Below are positions 47,514 to 57,447 of a stretch of DNA of 64,000 nucleotides, in pieces (within the stretch, counting starts at the first letter, position 1; every line of letters starts with the position of its first letter). A program made the translations under genes and the position numbers. The stretch comes from Streptococcus sp. Marseille-Q5986. Its GTDB lineage: Bacteria > Bacillota > Bacilli > Lactobacillales > Streptococcaceae. The stretch lies in contig NZ_CAMPPY010000003.1 in NCBI RefSeq assembly GCF_946902915.1, forward strand, positions 1 through 64,000. The letters run 5' to 3'. The notes under the pieces are model-generated. The model saw only the letters and a list, made by a program, of their open reading frames with translations, was not told where the DNA came from and did not search any database.

Positions 47514-48203
47514 CTATGAATCGTATGCTTGAATTTTTTCAAGGAGGAGTTCTGCAATTTCTTTTTTGGTGTAAACCGTTTGAAGATGATCCTTCTCAAC
47601 AAAGATTGCACGGTGCTGATCTGCTGAAATTTGAGTCAGGTCATTTGCGATAATTAAGTCTGCTTGGTTCTTGATAAGATTTTTTCTAGCAATTTCAACT
47701 AGATGATCTTCGGTAACATCAACCAGCAGTTTAAAGCCAATCAGATGAATAGTAGGATTCCATTCCTTAACTAGAGAGATGATTTTGGGTGATTTTTTCA
47801 GGAATAAAACCTGAACCTTGTCAGTTGAAGAAATCTTAGCTTGATGATTTTGCTTGCTTAAAAATTCTTCCAAATTGGAGCTAGCCTGAACTTCCTCAAG
47901 CCCCGTCATATAAACAGGAGTGTAGTCGGATACAGCCATTGAGTGGATTAAGACCTGGTAATTCGGAATTTGCTCTTTCATCTCTAAAAGGAGATCATTG
48001 GTATTATTAATTTCTCGAATGCTTAGGTTGGGATGAGCTTCTGGCTTCACAGCTCGTTTTGTCGTAATCAAACAAATTTCATGCCCTGCAGCAAGCAAGG
48101 TTTCAGTGATGATTTTCCCCAAGCGACCAGTTGAATGGTTAGTAATAGAGCGGACACTATCGATAGCTTCACTGGTACCGCCCGATGTGACTAAAATTTT
48201 CAT
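47514..48203 (-). CDS. coaB: Phosphopantothenate-cysteine ligase
   Basis: The 229-aa enzyme joins phosphopantothenate and cysteine using a nucleotide triphosphate. It starts MKILVTSGGTSEAIDSVRSI (nucleotide-binding), has the ITNHSTGRLG motif (about 21-30) and the family stretch HSMAVSDYTPVY (about 87-98). The ATG at 48203 was chosen by homology. It has no ribosome binding site and follows a -10 box by 6 nt, so the mRNA is probably leaderless. First gene of the coaB-coaC-panT operon. Confidence 0.92.
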   Translation of the reverse strand: MKILVTSGGTSEAIDSVRSITNHSTGRLGKIITETLLAAGHEICLITTKRAVKPEAHPNLSIREINNTNDLLLEMKEQIPNYQVLIHSMAVSDYTPVYMTGLEEVQASSNLEEFLSKQNHQAKISSTDKVQVLFLKKSPKIISLVKEWNPTIHLIGFKLLVDVTEDHLVEIARKNLIKNQADLIIANDLTQISADQHRAIFVEKDHLQTVYTKKEIAELLLEKIQAYDS

Positions 48204-48237
48204 AGGACTATTGTACACAAAAATAAACAGTAAGTAA
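48204..48237 (-). promoter_or_regulatory. coaB promoter with leaderless start
   Basis: On the minus strand TTACTT (48237-48232) and TACAAT (48215-48210) are 16 bp apart. Six nt (AGTCCT) then lead to the ATG. Confidence 0.6.
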
Positions 48238-48275
48238 AATAAAAGTGATAAATTTTGGGTAAAAACGAAGCTCTA

Positions 48276-48399
48276 CTATAGTTTCAAACTATAAAGCCAT
48301 ATAAAATTTAAGAAAGGACTCTAAAAACCTTAAAAACAGGGATATTTACGAACGTTTAGAGGGTTTAAGGATGTTAAAAATCTTGTTTTGTGTTATAAT
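48276..48399 (+). promoter_or_regulatory. fhs upstream region: palindrome, PurBox-like site, promoter
   Basis: An extended -10 (TGTTATAAT, core 48394-48399) precedes fhs. TTTACGAACGTTT (48345-48357) resembles a PurR box (WWWCCGAACWWT) with two mismatches; fhs belongs to the PurR regulon in lactococci. TATAGTTTCAAACTATA (about 48277-48293) is a perfect palindrome of unknown use. The PurR reading is weak because the box-to-promoter distance is shorter than usual. Confidence 0.4.
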
Positions 48400-48432
48400 G
48401 AATTATCACATTGGAGGCTAGAGGAGTTTTGA

Positions 48433-50103
48433 ATGAAAACAGATATTGAAATCGCACAGAGTATTGAGTTGAAGCCAATTGTTGATGTTGTAGAGAAATT
48501 GGGTATTTCTTACGACGATTTGGAGTTGTATGGAAAGTACAAGGCTAAGCTTAGTTTTGATAAAATTCGTGCAGTTGAGAGCAATCCAGTTGGGAAATTG
48601 ATCTTGGTTACTGCCATCAATCCAACGCCTGCAGGGGAAGGAAAATCAACTATTACCATTGGTCTTGCGGATGCCTTGAATAAAATTGGCAAGAAAACGA
48701 TGATTACTATCCGCGAACCGTCACTTGGTCCAGTCATGGGGATTAAGGGTGGCGCAGCTGGTGGTGGTTACGCTCAAGTTCTTCCAATGGAAGACATCAA
48801 CCTCCACTTTACTGGAGACATGCATGCCATTACTACTGCCAACAATGCTCTTTCTGCCTTGATTGATAATCACTTGCACCAAGGAAATGAGCTGGGAATT
48901 GACCAACGTCGCATTCTCTGGAAACGTGTTGTGGACTTGAACGACCGCGCCCTTCGTCACGTGACTGTTGGACTCGGTGGTCCTCTTAACGGTATTCCAC
49001 GTGAGGATGGTTTCGATATTACCGTAGCTTCAGAAATCATGGCCATTCTTTGCTTGGCAACGGACATCGAGGACTTGAAACACCGTTTGGCCAATATCAT
49101 TATCGGTTATCGCTATGACCGTACGCCTGTTTCTGTTGGTGATTTGCAGGTTGAGGGTGCTTTAGCATTGATTTTGAAGGACGCTATTAAGCCAAACTTG
49201 GTTCAGACAATTTACGGTACACCTGCCTTTGTACACGGTGGCCCATTTGCCAATATTGCTCATGGTTGTAACTCTGTCTTGGCAACGACCACAGCCCTTC
49301 ACTTGGCTGATTACACAGTTACTGAAGCTGGTTTTGGTGCGGACCTTGGTGCTGAGAAATTCCTTGATATCAAGACGCCAAACTTACCAACGTCTCCAGA
49401 TGCAGTAGTCATCGTCGCAACACTTCGTGCCCTTAAGATGAATGGTGGTGAGGTTAAAGACGCTCTGACTGAAGAAAATGTAGAAGCAGTTCGTGCAGGT
49501 TTTGCCAACTTGAAACGCCATGTTGAAAATATCCGTAAGTTTGGTATTCCAGCAGTAGTAGCTATCAACGAATTTGTTTCTGATACAGAAGCTGAAATCG
49601 CAGCCTTGAAAGAACTCTGTGCTTCTATTGATGTTCCAGTTGAACTGGCTAGTGTTTGGGCTGATGGCGCAGAAGGTGGTGTAGCACTTGCTGAAACGCT
49701 TGTTAAGACTATCTCTGAAAATCCAGCCAACTATACACGTCTTTATGACAATGACCTTTCTGTCCAAGAAAAGATTGAAAAGATTGTCACTGAAATCTAC
49801 CGTGGTAGCGAAGTGAACTTTGAGAAGAAAGCTCAAACGCAAATCGCTCAAATCGTTCAAAACGGATGGGATAAATTGCCAATCTGTATGGCTAAAACTC
49901 AGTACAGTTTTTCTGACAATCCGAATGCACTTGGAGCGCCAGAAAACTTTGAAATTACCATTCGTGAATTGGTACCAAAATTGGGTGCAGGCTTCATCGT
50001 TGCCTTAACAGGTGATGTTATGACCATGCCAGGCCTTCCAAAACGACCTGCCGCTCTCAACATGGATGTTGAAAGCGATGGAACCGTTTTAGGATTGTTC
50101 TAG
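48433..50103 (+). CDS. fhs: Formate-tetrahydrofolate ligase
   Basis: The 556-aa enzyme makes 10-formyl-tetrahydrofolate from formate, ATP and tetrahydrofolate, feeding purine synthesis and initiator-tRNA formylation. It has the P-loop [19 protein letters not shown] (about 64-82), [20 protein letters not shown] and the C-terminal [15 protein letters not shown]. Normal length. It has a good ribosome binding site (AGAGGAG). A RelA/SpoT-domain gene starts 21 bp after its stop with no terminator between, so read-through is likely. Confidence 0.97.
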   Translation: MKTDIEIAQSIELKPIVDVVEKLGISYDDLELYGKYKAKLSFDKIRAVESNPVGKLILVTAINPTPAGEGKSTITIGLADALNKIGKKTMITIREPSLGPVMGIKGGAAGGGYAQVLPMEDINLHFTGDMHAITTANNALSALIDNHLHQGNELGIDQRRILWKRVVDLNDRALRHVTVGLGGPLNGIPREDGFDITVASEIMAILCLATDIEDLKHRLANIIIGYRYDRTPVSVGDLQVEGALALILKDAIKPNLVQTIYGTPAFVHGGPFANIAHGCNSVLATTTALHLADYTVTEAGFGADLGAEKFLDIKTPNLPTSPDAVVIVATLRALKMNGGEVKDALTEENVEAVRAGFANLKRHVENIRKFGIPAVVAINEFVSDTEAEIAALKELCASIDVPVELASVWADGAEGGVALAETLVKTISENPANYTRLYDNDLSVQEKIEKIVTEIYRGSEVNFEKKAQTQIAQIVQNGWDKLPICMAKTQYSFSDNPNALGAPENFEITIRELVPKLGAGFIVALTGDVMTMPGLPKRPAALNMDVESDGTVLGLF

Positions 50104-50124
50104 TATATTGAGAGATATAAAATT

Positions 50125-51099
50125 ATGGAAAAAAATTTGAAAGAAATATTGTCACAATTTGATTCAACTAAAAATAATTACGAGAGACTTTTAGAATATA
50201 TCGAAGCGACAATTAAAAGTCTTATGGAAAATGAAAAAATACAAATTCATGAAATTAAAGGAAGGATTAAAGATAGAGAAAGTTTAAGCAAAAAAATTGA
50301 AACTAAAGATTATAAGTATTCCAGTTTGTCAGAAATAACTGATATTTGTGGAATTAGAATTATTACATATTTTTCGGACGATGTAGATAAAATTGCTTCT
50401 TTGCTTGAAGAGGAATTTGATTTAGATCAGGACAATTCTATTGATAAACGAAAAACTCAAGATCCTACTAAATTTGGCTATGTATCTTTACACTATATTT
50501 TAAAATTAGGAGGAAGTAGAGCAGAATTAACTGAAAATATTAATTATAAAGAATTAAAATTTGAAGTTCAGATCAGGACTATTTTGCAGCATGCTTGGGC
50601 GGAGATAGAACATGACTTTGGATATAAATCTGATAATGATGTTCCTGAAAAAATTAGAAGAAGATTTTCAAGATTAGCTGGTTTAATTGAGTTAGCTGAC
50701 GATGAATTCATGGAAATTAAACGATATGAAAAGGAATATACTAATAGAGTTGAAGAAGGATTCAAAGAGAATTCTAAAAGTATAAAAATTGATTCTATAA
50801 GTATTTCAGCCTTATTAGAAAGTGAATCTTATATCAATTTTATTGAAGAAAATTATGATCAACATAATATAGAAATTAGGTATCCTGGTGGAAAATTTAA
50901 AGATGATAGAATTTCTAAAATTGTCAATTATTGTGAACAATTAGGTATTAAAACGATTGATGAATTGGAAAGTAAGTTCAAAAGTGAATTTCCAAATTAC
51001 TTTAGTAGATGGATTGAAGAAAAAAATAACTATTTTTATACTTGGAATATTACACCTTTACTAGAGATTCTTTATGATTTAAATAATTCAACTAGATAA
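50125..51099 (+). CDS. RelA/SpoT-domain protein, accessory alarmone synthetase-like
   Basis: The 324-aa protein carries the synthetase motifs RIKDRESLSKKI (47-58), ITDICGIRIITYF (71-83), KFGYVSLHYIL (116-126) and FEVQIRTILQHAWAEIEHDF (146-165). It lacks the hydrolase, TGS and ACT domains of long Rel proteins. After residue 200 it has a unique tail of about 120 residues. Family relatives make (p)ppGpp or, as toxic small alarmone synthetases, (p)ppApp or pyrophosphorylate tRNA. It is strongly AT-rich compared with fhs and pcrA, which suggests transfer. No separate antitoxin gene is beside it. Confidence 0.75.
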   Translation: MEKNLKEILSQFDSTKNNYERLLEYIEATIKSLMENEKIQIHEIKGRIKDRESLSKKIETKDYKYSSLSEITDICGIRIITYFSDDVDKIASLLEEEFDLDQDNSIDKRKTQDPTKFGYVSLHYILKLGGSRAELTENINYKELKFEVQIRTILQHAWAEIEHDFGYKSDNDVPEKIRRRFSRLAGLIELADDEFMEIKRYEKEYTNRVEEGFKENSKSIKIDSISISALLESESYINFIEENYDQHNIEIRYPGGKFKDDRISKIVNYCEQLGIKTIDELESKFKSEFPNYFSRWIEEKNNYFYTWNITPLLEILYDLNNSTR

Positions 51100-51122
51100 T
51101 CACGTTAAGTATTGTAAGAAGT

Positions 51123-51148
51123 CCCATCTATATCTGGATGGGGTTTTG
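51123..51148 (+). terminator. Terminator after the RelA/SpoT-domain gene
   Basis: CCCATC and GATGGG form a hairpin with a TTTT tail. A second inverted repeat, AAAATCC/GGGATTTT, lies near 51203-51221 before the pcrA promoter (TGATATAAT, core 51269-51274). Confidence 0.6.
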
Positions 51149-51307
51149 CGGTAAATTCCTAAACTAAGTTTCACCGCTAATCCAAGTGGAAGTTAGTCTG
51201 ATAAAAATCCTATGGGATTTTACTATCTGTCTAGTCTCTGTAAAGTTTCTATTTTCCCTGAATTCTGATATAATAGAAACATTGACTTCAAGAGTAAGGA
51301 AGAGAAA

Positions 51308-53599
51308 ATGAACGCATTATTGAATGGAATGAATGACCGTCAAGCTGAGGCGGTGCAAACGACAGAAGGTCCATTATTGATCATGGCCGGGGCTGGTTCT
51401 GGAAAGACTCGAGTTTTGACTCATCGTATTGCCTACTTGATTGATGAAAAGATGGTCAATCCTTGGAATATCTTGGCCATAACCTTTACCAATAAGGCTG
51501 CGCGTGAGATGAAGGAGCGTGCCTATGGGCTCAACCCAGCCACCCAGGACTGTCTGATTGGGACCTTTCACTCCATGTGTGTTCGTATATTACGTCGCGA
51601 TGCGAATCATATTGGCTACAATCGGAACTTCACCATTATAGATCCTGGTGAACAGCGAACCCTCATGAAACGCATTCTCAAGCAGTTAAACTTGGATCCG
51701 AAAAAGTGGAATGAACGGACCATTTTGGGAACCATTTCCAATGCTAAGAATGATTTGATTGATGATGTGGCCTATGCTGCCCAAGCTGGAGATATGTACA
51801 CGCAAATCGTGTCCCAGTGCTACACTGCTTACCAAAAAGAGCTTCGTCAGTCTGAGTCTGTTGATTTTGATGATTTGATTATGTTGACCTTGCGTCTCTT
51901 TGATCAGAATCCTGATGTTTTGACCTATTACCAGCAAAAATTCCAATATATCCACGTTGATGAGTATCAAGATACTAACCATGCCCAGTACCAACTGGTC
52001 AAACTCTTAGCTTCACGCTTTAAAAACATCTGCGTGGTCGGTGATGCGGACCAGTCTATCTATGGTTGGCGTGGGGCTGATATGCAGAATATCTTGGATT
52101 TTGAGAAAGATTACCCTCAAGCCAAGGTCGTTTTGTTGGAAGAAAATTATCGTTCAACTAAAACCATTCTTCAAGCAGCAAACGACGTTATCAAAAACAA
52201 TAAAAACCGTCGTCCTAAGAATCTCTGGACCCAGAATGCCGATGGGGAGCAAATCGTTTATTATCGCGCAAATGATGAACAAGACGAGGCTATTTTTGTA
52301 GCAAAAACCATCGATGAACTTGGTCGTAGTCAAAACTTCCTCCACAAGGATTTTGCGGTTCTTTATCGGACTAATGCACAATCCCGTACCATTGAGGAAG
52401 CCCTGCTCAAGTCCAATATTCCTTATACTATGGTTGGAGGGACCAAGTTCTACAGCCGTAAGGAAATTCGCGATATTATTGCCTACCTTAATCTTGTTGC
52501 TAATTTGAGTGACAATATCAGTTTTGAGCGTATTATCAACGAGCCTAAACGTGGAATTGGGCCAGGTACTGTTGAGAAAATACGTGACTTTGCTAGTTTG
52601 CAAGATATGTCTATGCTGGATGCTTCAGCAAATATCATGTTATCAGGAATCAAGGGTAAGGCAGCTCAGTCTATCTGGGAGTTCGCCAATATGATTTTGG
52701 ATTTGCGGGAGCAACTGGACCAATTAACCATCACCGAGCTGGTTGAGGCTGTTCTAGAAAAAACAGGTTATGTCGATATTCTCAATGCTCAAGCGACCTT
52801 AGAGAGCAAGGCTCGGGTTGAAAATATCGAAGAGTTCCTATCTGTTACCAAGAACTTTGATGACAATCCTGATAGTCAAGAAGAAGAAACAGGTTTGGAT
52901 AAACTCAGTCGTTTCTTGAATGACTTGGCTTTGATTGCAGACACAGATTCGGGCAGTCAGGAGATATCAGAAGTGACCTTGATGACCTTGCACGCTGCTA
53001 AGGGACTCGAGTTCCCAGTTGTCTTTATCATTGGGATGGAGGAAAATGTCTTTCCACTTAGCCGTGCAGCTGAGGATCCTGATGAGCTAGAAGAGGAACG
53101 CCGTCTGGCTTATGTAGGGATTACGCGCGCAGAAAAGTTCCTCTATTTGACCAATGCCAACTCACGCTTGCTTTTTGGTCGTACTAGCTACAATCGTCCA
53201 ACTCGTTTTATTAATGAAATCAGTTCGGACTTGCTTGAGTATCAAGGTCTGGCTCGTCCGGCGAATACTAGCTTTAAGGTATCTTATAGCAGTGGTGGGA
53301 TTGCTTTCGGTCAAGGTATGAGCTTAGCTCAGGCCCTTCAAGAACGAAAACGCAATGCTGCACCAAGCTCTATCCAGTCAAGTGGTCTCCCATTTGGACA
53401 GTTTGCGGCAGGAAATAAAAAAGATTCAAGCGATACCAACTGGTCTATTGGGGATATTGCCCTTCACAAAAAGTGGGGGCAAGGGACAGTCCTTGAAGTT
53501 TCAGGCAGCGGCGCTACTCAGGAACTGAAAATCAATTTCCCAGAAGTAGGTCTGAAAAAACTCTTAGCCAGTGTTGCCCCAATTGAGAAAAAAATCTAA
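51308..53599 (+). CDS. pcrA: ATP-dependent DNA helicase PcrA
   Basis: The 763-aa UvrD-type 3'-5' helicase has the motif I AGAGSGKTRVLTHR (about 28-41), motif II VDEYQDTNHAQYQL, GDADQSIYGWRGA (III), VMTLHAAKGLEF-like motif V (LMTLHAAKGLEFPVVF) and motif VI YVGITRAEKFLYL. It removes proteins from DNA and acts in repair and plasmid rolling-circle replication. The C-terminal tail has a Tudor-like RNA polymerase contact (IGDIALHKKWGQGTVLEVSG). Normal length. Confidence 0.96.
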   Translation: MNALLNGMNDRQAEAVQTTEGPLLIMAGAGSGKTRVLTHRIAYLIDEKMVNPWNILAITFTNKAAREMKERAYGLNPATQDCLIGTFHSMCVRILRRDANHIGYNRNFTIIDPGEQRTLMKRILKQLNLDPKKWNERTILGTISNAKNDLIDDVAYAAQAGDMYTQIVSQCYTAYQKELRQSESVDFDDLIMLTLRLFDQNPDVLTYYQQKFQYIHVDEYQDTNHAQYQLVKLLASRFKNICVVGDADQSIYGWRGADMQNILDFEKDYPQAKVVLLEENYRSTKTILQAANDVIKNNKNRRPKNLWTQNADGEQIVYYRANDEQDEAIFVAKTIDELGRSQNFLHKDFAVLYRTNAQSRTIEEALLKSNIPYTMVGGTKFYSRKEIRDIIAYLNLVANLSDNISFERIINEPKRGIGPGTVEKIRDFASLQDMSMLDASANIMLSGIKGKAAQSIWEFANMILDLREQLDQLTITELVEAVLEKTGYVDILNAQATLESKARVENIEEFLSVTKNFDDNPDSQEEETGLDKLSRFLNDLALIADTDSGSQEISEVTLMTLHAAKGLEFPVVFIIGMEENVFPLSRAAEDPDELEEERRLAYVGITRAEKFLYLTNANSRLLFGRTSYNRPTRFINEISSDLLEYQGLARPANTSFKVSYSSGGIAFGQGMSLAQALQERKRNAAPSSIQSSGLPFGQFAAGNKKDSSDTNWSIGDIALHKKWGQGTVLEVSGSGATQELKINFPEVGLKKLLASVAPIEKKI

Positions 53600-53613
53600 T
53601 TTTTCATCCTTCT

Positions 53614-53621
53614 CACGAATA
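53614..53621 (+). promoter_or_regulatory. Cin-box before radC
   Basis: CACGAATA matches the competence box TACGAATA at seven of eight positions and lies 21 bp before the radC start. radC is, by established knowledge, a late competence gene in pneumococcus. Confidence 0.6.
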
Positions 53622-53641
53622 ATAAAGTAAGGAGGATTTTT

Positions 53642-54322
53642 ATGTACAGTATTTCATTCCAAGAAGATTCACTCTTACCTAGAGAAAGACTAGTTAAAGA
53701 AGGAGTAGAGGCTCTGAGCAATCAAGAATTGCTAGCTATACTACTCAGAACAGGAACACGTCAGACCAACGTTTTTGAAATTTCCCAAAAAGTCTTGAAT
53801 AGTCTTAACAGTCTAACTGATTTAAAGAAAATGACCCTGCAGGAATTGCAAAGTCTGTCTGGTATCGGACGGATTAAGGCCATTGAACTACAAGCAGTGA
53901 TTGAACTGGGACATCGCATTCACAAACATGAAACCCTTGAGATGGAAAGTATTCTCAGCAGTCAAAAGCTAGCTAAGAAAATGCAACAGGAACTTGGCGA
54001 CAAAAAACAAGAGCACCTAGTGGCGCTCTATCTCAATACTCAAAATCAAATCATTCATCAGCAAACTATTTTTATAGGATCTGCGACACGTAGCATTGCT
54101 GAACCGAGGGAAATCCTTCATTATGCTTTGAAGCATATGGCTACCTCAGTGATTCTCGTTCACAATCATCCATCCGGTGCTGTATCCCCTAGTCGAAATG
54201 ATGACCATGTCACTAAGCTAGTAAAGGAAGCTTGCGAACTGATGGGAATCGTTTTCTTGGACCATCTGATTGTCTCACACTCGGATTACTTTAGTTACCG
54301 TGAAAAGACGGACTTGATTTAG
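53642..54322 (+). CDS. radC: RadC-family JAB-domain protein
   Basis: The 226-aa protein has an N-terminal helix-hairpin-helix region ([15 protein letters not shown], about 62-76) and a C-terminal JAB/MPN domain with the metal motif [14 protein letters not shown] (about 175-188). Despite the name its repair role is not supported in pneumococcus, although it is induced in competence. The AAGGAGG site precedes the ATG. It ends converging with the amidotransferase gene (4-bp overlap). Confidence 0.93.
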   Translation: MYSISFQEDSLLPRERLVKEGVEALSNQELLAILLRTGTRQTNVFEISQKVLNSLNSLTDLKKMTLQELQSLSGIGRIKAIELQAVIELGHRIHKHETLEMESILSSQKLAKKMQQELGDKKQEHLVALYLNTQNQIIHQQTIFIGSATRSIAEPREILHYALKHMATSVILVHNHPSGAVSPSRNDDHVTKLVKEACELMGIVFLDHLIVSHSDYFSYREKTDLI

Positions 54323-55008
54323 AGTTCATTAACGACATAGTCAAACAATGTTTTATCTTTAGGGCGATTTTCAAATAGAAATTCTGGATGCCATTGGACA
54401 CCAAGGTAAGGAAAGCCGTCCGTAGTTGTCACAGCCTCAATGATTCCATCTTTAGGATCATGTGCTACAACCTTAAGATTAGGAGCTAGATCTTTAATAC
54501 TCTGGTGGTGGAAGGAGTTGATATGAGAGATTTCTCCATAAATTTCTCGGAGAATCGTATCAGGTTCCGTTACGAGGCGTTGGGTCGTGTATTCGGCTGA
54601 ACAGTCCTGCCAATGATCCTCGATATCTTGGTGAAGCGTACCTCCCATAGCGATATTGAAAAGCTGAGTACCACGGCAAACAGAGAAAATTGGTTTCTTC
54701 TGTTTAATCGCTTCTCTGATAAGGGATAATTCAAACTGGTCTCTTTGAAGATGGTAGTCATCGCTATCAATGGTTTTAGGCTCACCATAGAACTTTGGAT
54801 CAACATTTTGCCCCCCCGTTAGGATGAGCTTATCAATGATACTGATATAGTGGGCAGCCATTTCTTGATCACCAATCGGTAGGATAATCGGAATTCCGCC
54901 AGCGTCCTTGACTCCTTCAACAAAGCTTTTCGCTGCATAGCTCATCATGATGTCATCATCTGGATGAGCTTTTTCATTTCCTGTAATCCCAATAACTGGT
55001 TTTTTCAT
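54319..55008 (-). CDS. Class I glutamine amidotransferase, PuuD-like
   Basis: The 229-aa protein of the peptidase C26 group has the nucleophile in [18 protein letters not shown] (cysteine about residue 110) and a C-terminal catalytic histidine in [11 protein letters not shown]. Relatives hydrolyse gamma-glutamyl-GABA. No polyamine genes are near, so the true substrate is uncertain. It lies directly after rex on the same strand (15 bp), probably in one transcript. Confidence 0.85.
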   Translation of the reverse strand: MKKPVIGITGNEKAHPDDDIMMSYAAKSFVEGVKDAGGIPIILPIGDQEMAAHYISIIDKLILTGGQNVDPKFYGEPKTIDSDDYHLQRDQFELSLIREAIKQKKPIFSVCRGTQLFNIAMGGTLHQDIEDHWQDCSAEYTTQRLVTEPDTILREIYGEISHINSFHHQSIKDLAPNLKVVAHDPKDGIIEAVTTTDGFPYLGVQWHPEFLFENRPKDKTLFDYVVNEL

Positions 55009-55023
55009 AAATGCTTTCGCTTT

Positions 55024-55665
55024 CTAATCCTCTTTACGCATAAAATAGAGGAGGGTTTGGAGTTCGCTTGTCAAATCGACATACTGAACGACCACATCTT
55101 TTGGAAGGTGGAGATGAACAGGGGAAAAACTGAGAATACCTTTTATACCCGCATCGACCAAAAGATTGGCAACTTCTTGTGATTTAACACTTGGAACAGT
55201 TAAGATAGCAGTTTTAACATCTGCTTCTTTGATTTTTTCTTTAATCTGTGAGATACCATAGATTGGAATTCCATCAGGTGTCTGGGTCCCGACTTCTGGA
55301 TGGTCATCTAGATCAAAGCCCATGATGATTTTCATCTTGTTACGCTCATGGAAGCGATAGTGGAGAAGGGCATGCCCCATATTCCCAATCCCAACCAACA
55401 TAACATTGGTAATGGAGTTGTCATTTAGGAGGTCAGCAAAAAAAGTCATTAATTTTTTGACATCGTAACCAAAACCACGACGACCTAGTTCACCAAAATA
55501 GGAAAAATCACGACGTACGGTCGCTGAATCAATCCCAATGGCCTCTGCAATTTGTTTAGAGTTGGCACGTTCAATCTTTTCTGCATGAAATCTCTTAAAA
55601 ATTCGATAATAGAGAGAGAGTCTTTTCGCTGTAGCTTTTGGAATAGCAGACTGTTTATCTTTCAC
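55024..55665 (-). CDS. rex: Redox-sensing repressor Rex
   Basis: The 213-aa regulator has an N-terminal winged helix ([20 protein letters not shown], about 36-55) and a Rossmann NAD(H)-binding domain ([18 protein letters not shown], about 89-106). It represses fermentation genes and lets go when NADH rises. A probable operator lies 40 bp upstream of its own start, which suggests self-control. Confidence 0.95.
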   Translation of the reverse strand: MKDKQSAIPKATAKRLSLYYRIFKRFHAEKIERANSKQIAEAIGIDSATVRRDFSYFGELGRRGFGYDVKKLMTFFADLLNDNSITNVMLVGIGNMGHALLHYRFHERNKMKIIMGFDLDDHPEVGTQTPDGIPIYGISQIKEKIKEADVKTAILTVPSVKSQEVANLLVDAGIKGILSFSPVHLHLPKDVVVQYVDLTSELQTLLYFMRKED

Positions 55666-55704
55666 AAAATCACAACCTTTCTATTCTTCTATTTTATAGA
55701 AACA

Positions 55705-55722
55705 TTGTGAAAAAATCAACAA
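55705..55722. promoter_or_regulatory. Rex operator-like sequence upstream of rex
   Basis: TTGTGAA-AAAA-TCAACAA keeps one perfect half-site and five of seven bases of the other half of the Rex box (TTGTGAA-N4-TTCACAA). Confidence 0.5.
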
Positions 55723-55727
55723 AAACA

Positions 55728-55754
55728 AGAAAAAACTAAGAAAAATCTTAGTTT
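55728..55754 (-). terminator. Terminator of the nifS-DUF1831-DUF4649 operon
   Basis: On the minus strand AACTAAGA and TCTTAGTT pair around TTTT, followed by a T run; the stem overlaps the last codons of the DUF4649 gene. Confidence 0.7.
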
Positions 55755-55963
55755 TGATGTAAAAAATTTGCATGTGATAGAAAACGGTAGAGGTCTCCGA
55801 CCAGACCCTGATAAACTTTCTGGCCATTAAAAGTCAGAGAAGTCACATAAAGTGTATCTGGTAGGGGCACACATCCTGACAGAGCCAGCATGAGAGCTTC
55901 ATAATCCTCATACTTGAGAGTGCGCTCTATATGATAGCTGTCCTTATAGGTCAGTTCAAACAT
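55748..55963 (-). CDS. DUF4649 family protein
   Basis: The 71-aa protein starts MFELTYKDSYHIERTLKYED and resembles the streptococcal DUF4649 family. The frame is open 12 codons further up, but that part overlaps the preceding gene and lacks a good start. No membrane or signal segment. It overlaps the end of the DUF1831 frame slightly or lies a few bases behind it, and forms an operon with nifS and DUF1831. Function unknown. Confidence 0.75.
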   Translation of the reverse strand: MFELTYKDSYHIERTLKYEDYEALMLALSGCVPLPDTLYVTSLTFNGQKVYQGLVGDLYRFLSHANFLHQN

Positions 55964-55970
55964 TTTGGCT

Positions 55971-56318
55971 CTATCTTTCCGATTTTGTAAAGATACCACG
56001 TTCTACCAAGCTATCCATGAGGAAGTAGAATTTCTCTTGGTGGATATGATGGTCTTCTGATTTAAAGATATTCACCAAACGAAGGCCAGATTTGTCAGTG
56101 ATGTTGAGTTTAGCACCTGTAAGGTCTTTATTAATGACGATTTTTAGCTTGAAACCTTCACCGCTGTTAGGTACTTTCTCAAGCAGACGAGTCAGTTCGA
56201 AGTTTCCAACTTTTGTTTCAAAGAAAGTATTGTCTTTGAGCGTGAATTTTTTGACAGATGGGCTAAGTGTATAGTCGTAGCGGCAGTTTTGTAGTTTAAT
56301 GGTTTTTTCGAATGCCAT
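55971..56318 (-). CDS. DUF1831 family protein
   Basis: The 115-aa protein starts MAFEKTIKLQNCRYDYTLSP and has no signal or membrane segment. It matches the Lactobacillales DUF1831 family, which is usually linked to a cysteine desulfurase gene, as here. The start at 56318 overlaps the nifS stop region, and its GGAG site lies inside the nifS end, so translation is coupled. A role with sulfur transfer is suggested only by this context. Confidence 0.8.
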   Translation of the reverse strand: MAFEKTIKLQNCRYDYTLSPSVKKFTLKDNTFFETKVGNFELTRLLEKVPNSGEGFKLKIVINKDLTGAKLNITDKSGLRLVNIFKSEDHHIHQEKFYFLMDSLVERGIFTKSER

Positions 56319-56322
56319 TAGA

Positions 56323-57438
56323 TTAATCTCCAATAATATTTTTTAAGGTTTGTGCGAGTTGTTTCAGTTCTTCCTCAGTGTTAAGAGGAGAAAGACTGAT
56401 ACGGACAGATTCTGTTAAACGATGCGAATCTGGTCCATAAAATGCTTCAAGCACATGACTGGTTTGCACGACACCAGCGGTACAAGCTGAACCGGTAGAA
56501 ATTGAAATTCCTTCAAGGTCTAACCGTAGCAAGAGCAAATCATTTTTTTGACCAGGAAAGCCAATGTTGACAACATAAGGAAGCTGGTGTTGGCTTTCGT
56601 TGAGATAATATTCTAGATTTGCAATCTCATCTAGAAAAGCAGATTTTAATCCCTCTAGTTTTTGGTAATGCTCAACTTGGTAATTTAAATCCTCTTTGAG
56701 AGCAGCGACCATACCTACAATGGCAGCGAGGTTTTCTGTTCCAGCCCGTTTCTTTTGTTCTTGGTCTCCACCGTGAAGGTAGGAATCAAAGACCGCGGAA
56801 GAAGCGTAAAGAAAGCCAACTCCTTTTGGTCCATGGAATTTGTGGGCAGAAGCGCTGAGGAAATCAATTCCTAATTCCTCGGGATGGATAGAAACTTTTC
56901 CGATAGCTTGAACAGCGTCTACATGATAAGCCACAGGATGCTCTTTTAAAACACGTCCAATCTCAGCGATAGGTAAGAGACTGCCCGTTTCATTATTAGC
57001 ATACATAGTGGAAACGAGAATGGTATCGTCACGTAAGGCTTCTTGAATTTGCTGGGCAGTTATTTCTTGATTTACTGGTTGGATGATAGTCGCTTCAAAA
57101 CCAAAATGTTGCACCAGATAATTGATAGTCTCAAGCACAGAATGATGCTCAATAGCTGTCGTAATGATATGTTTTCCACGATTTTGATGACGGAGACAAT
57201 AGCCAATGATGGCTGTATTGTTACTTTCTGTACCACCAGATGTGAAAAAGATATGTCGAGGCTTGGTTCCTAGTAAGTGGGCTAGTTCCTGACGAGCTTC
57301 TCGCAAGAGTTTGCCAGCCTGTCGACCATGACCATGAATACTAGAAGGATTACCATGAGTTTCTTGCATGACCTTGGTCATGCAAGAAATAGCTACTGCT
57401 GACATAGGAGTTGTAGCAGCATTGTCCAAATAAATCAA
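56323..57438 (-). CDS. Cysteine desulfurase, NifS/IscS type
   Basis: The 371-aa PLP enzyme removes sulfur from cysteine. PLP-lysine lies in SASAHKFHGPKGVGF (about residue 199) and the mobile cysteine in STGSACTAGVVQTSHV (about 320). The N-terminus MIYLDNAATTPMSAVA is typical. Without iscU beside it, it probably supplies sulfur for tRNA thiolation or thiamine rather than the SUF clusters. It follows prs by 9 bp on the same strand. Confidence 0.92.
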   Translation of the reverse strand: MIYLDNAATTPMSAVAISCMTKVMQETHGNPSSIHGHGRQAGKLLREARQELAHLLGTKPRHIFFTSGGTESNNTAIIGYCLRHQNRGKHIITTAIEHHSVLETINYLVQHFGFEATIIQPVNQEITAQQIQEALRDDTILVSTMYANNETGSLLPIAEIGRVLKEHPVAYHVDAVQAIGKVSIHPEELGIDFLSASAHKFHGPKGVGFLYASSAVFDSYLHGGDQEQKKRAGTENLAAIVGMVAALKEDLNYQVEHYQKLEGLKSAFLDEIANLEYYLNESQHQLPYVVNIGFPGQKNDLLLLRLDLEGISISTGSACTAGVVQTSHVLEAFYGPDSHRLTESVRISLSPLNTEEELKQLAQTLKNIIGD

Positions 57439-57447
57439 AGAATCACC

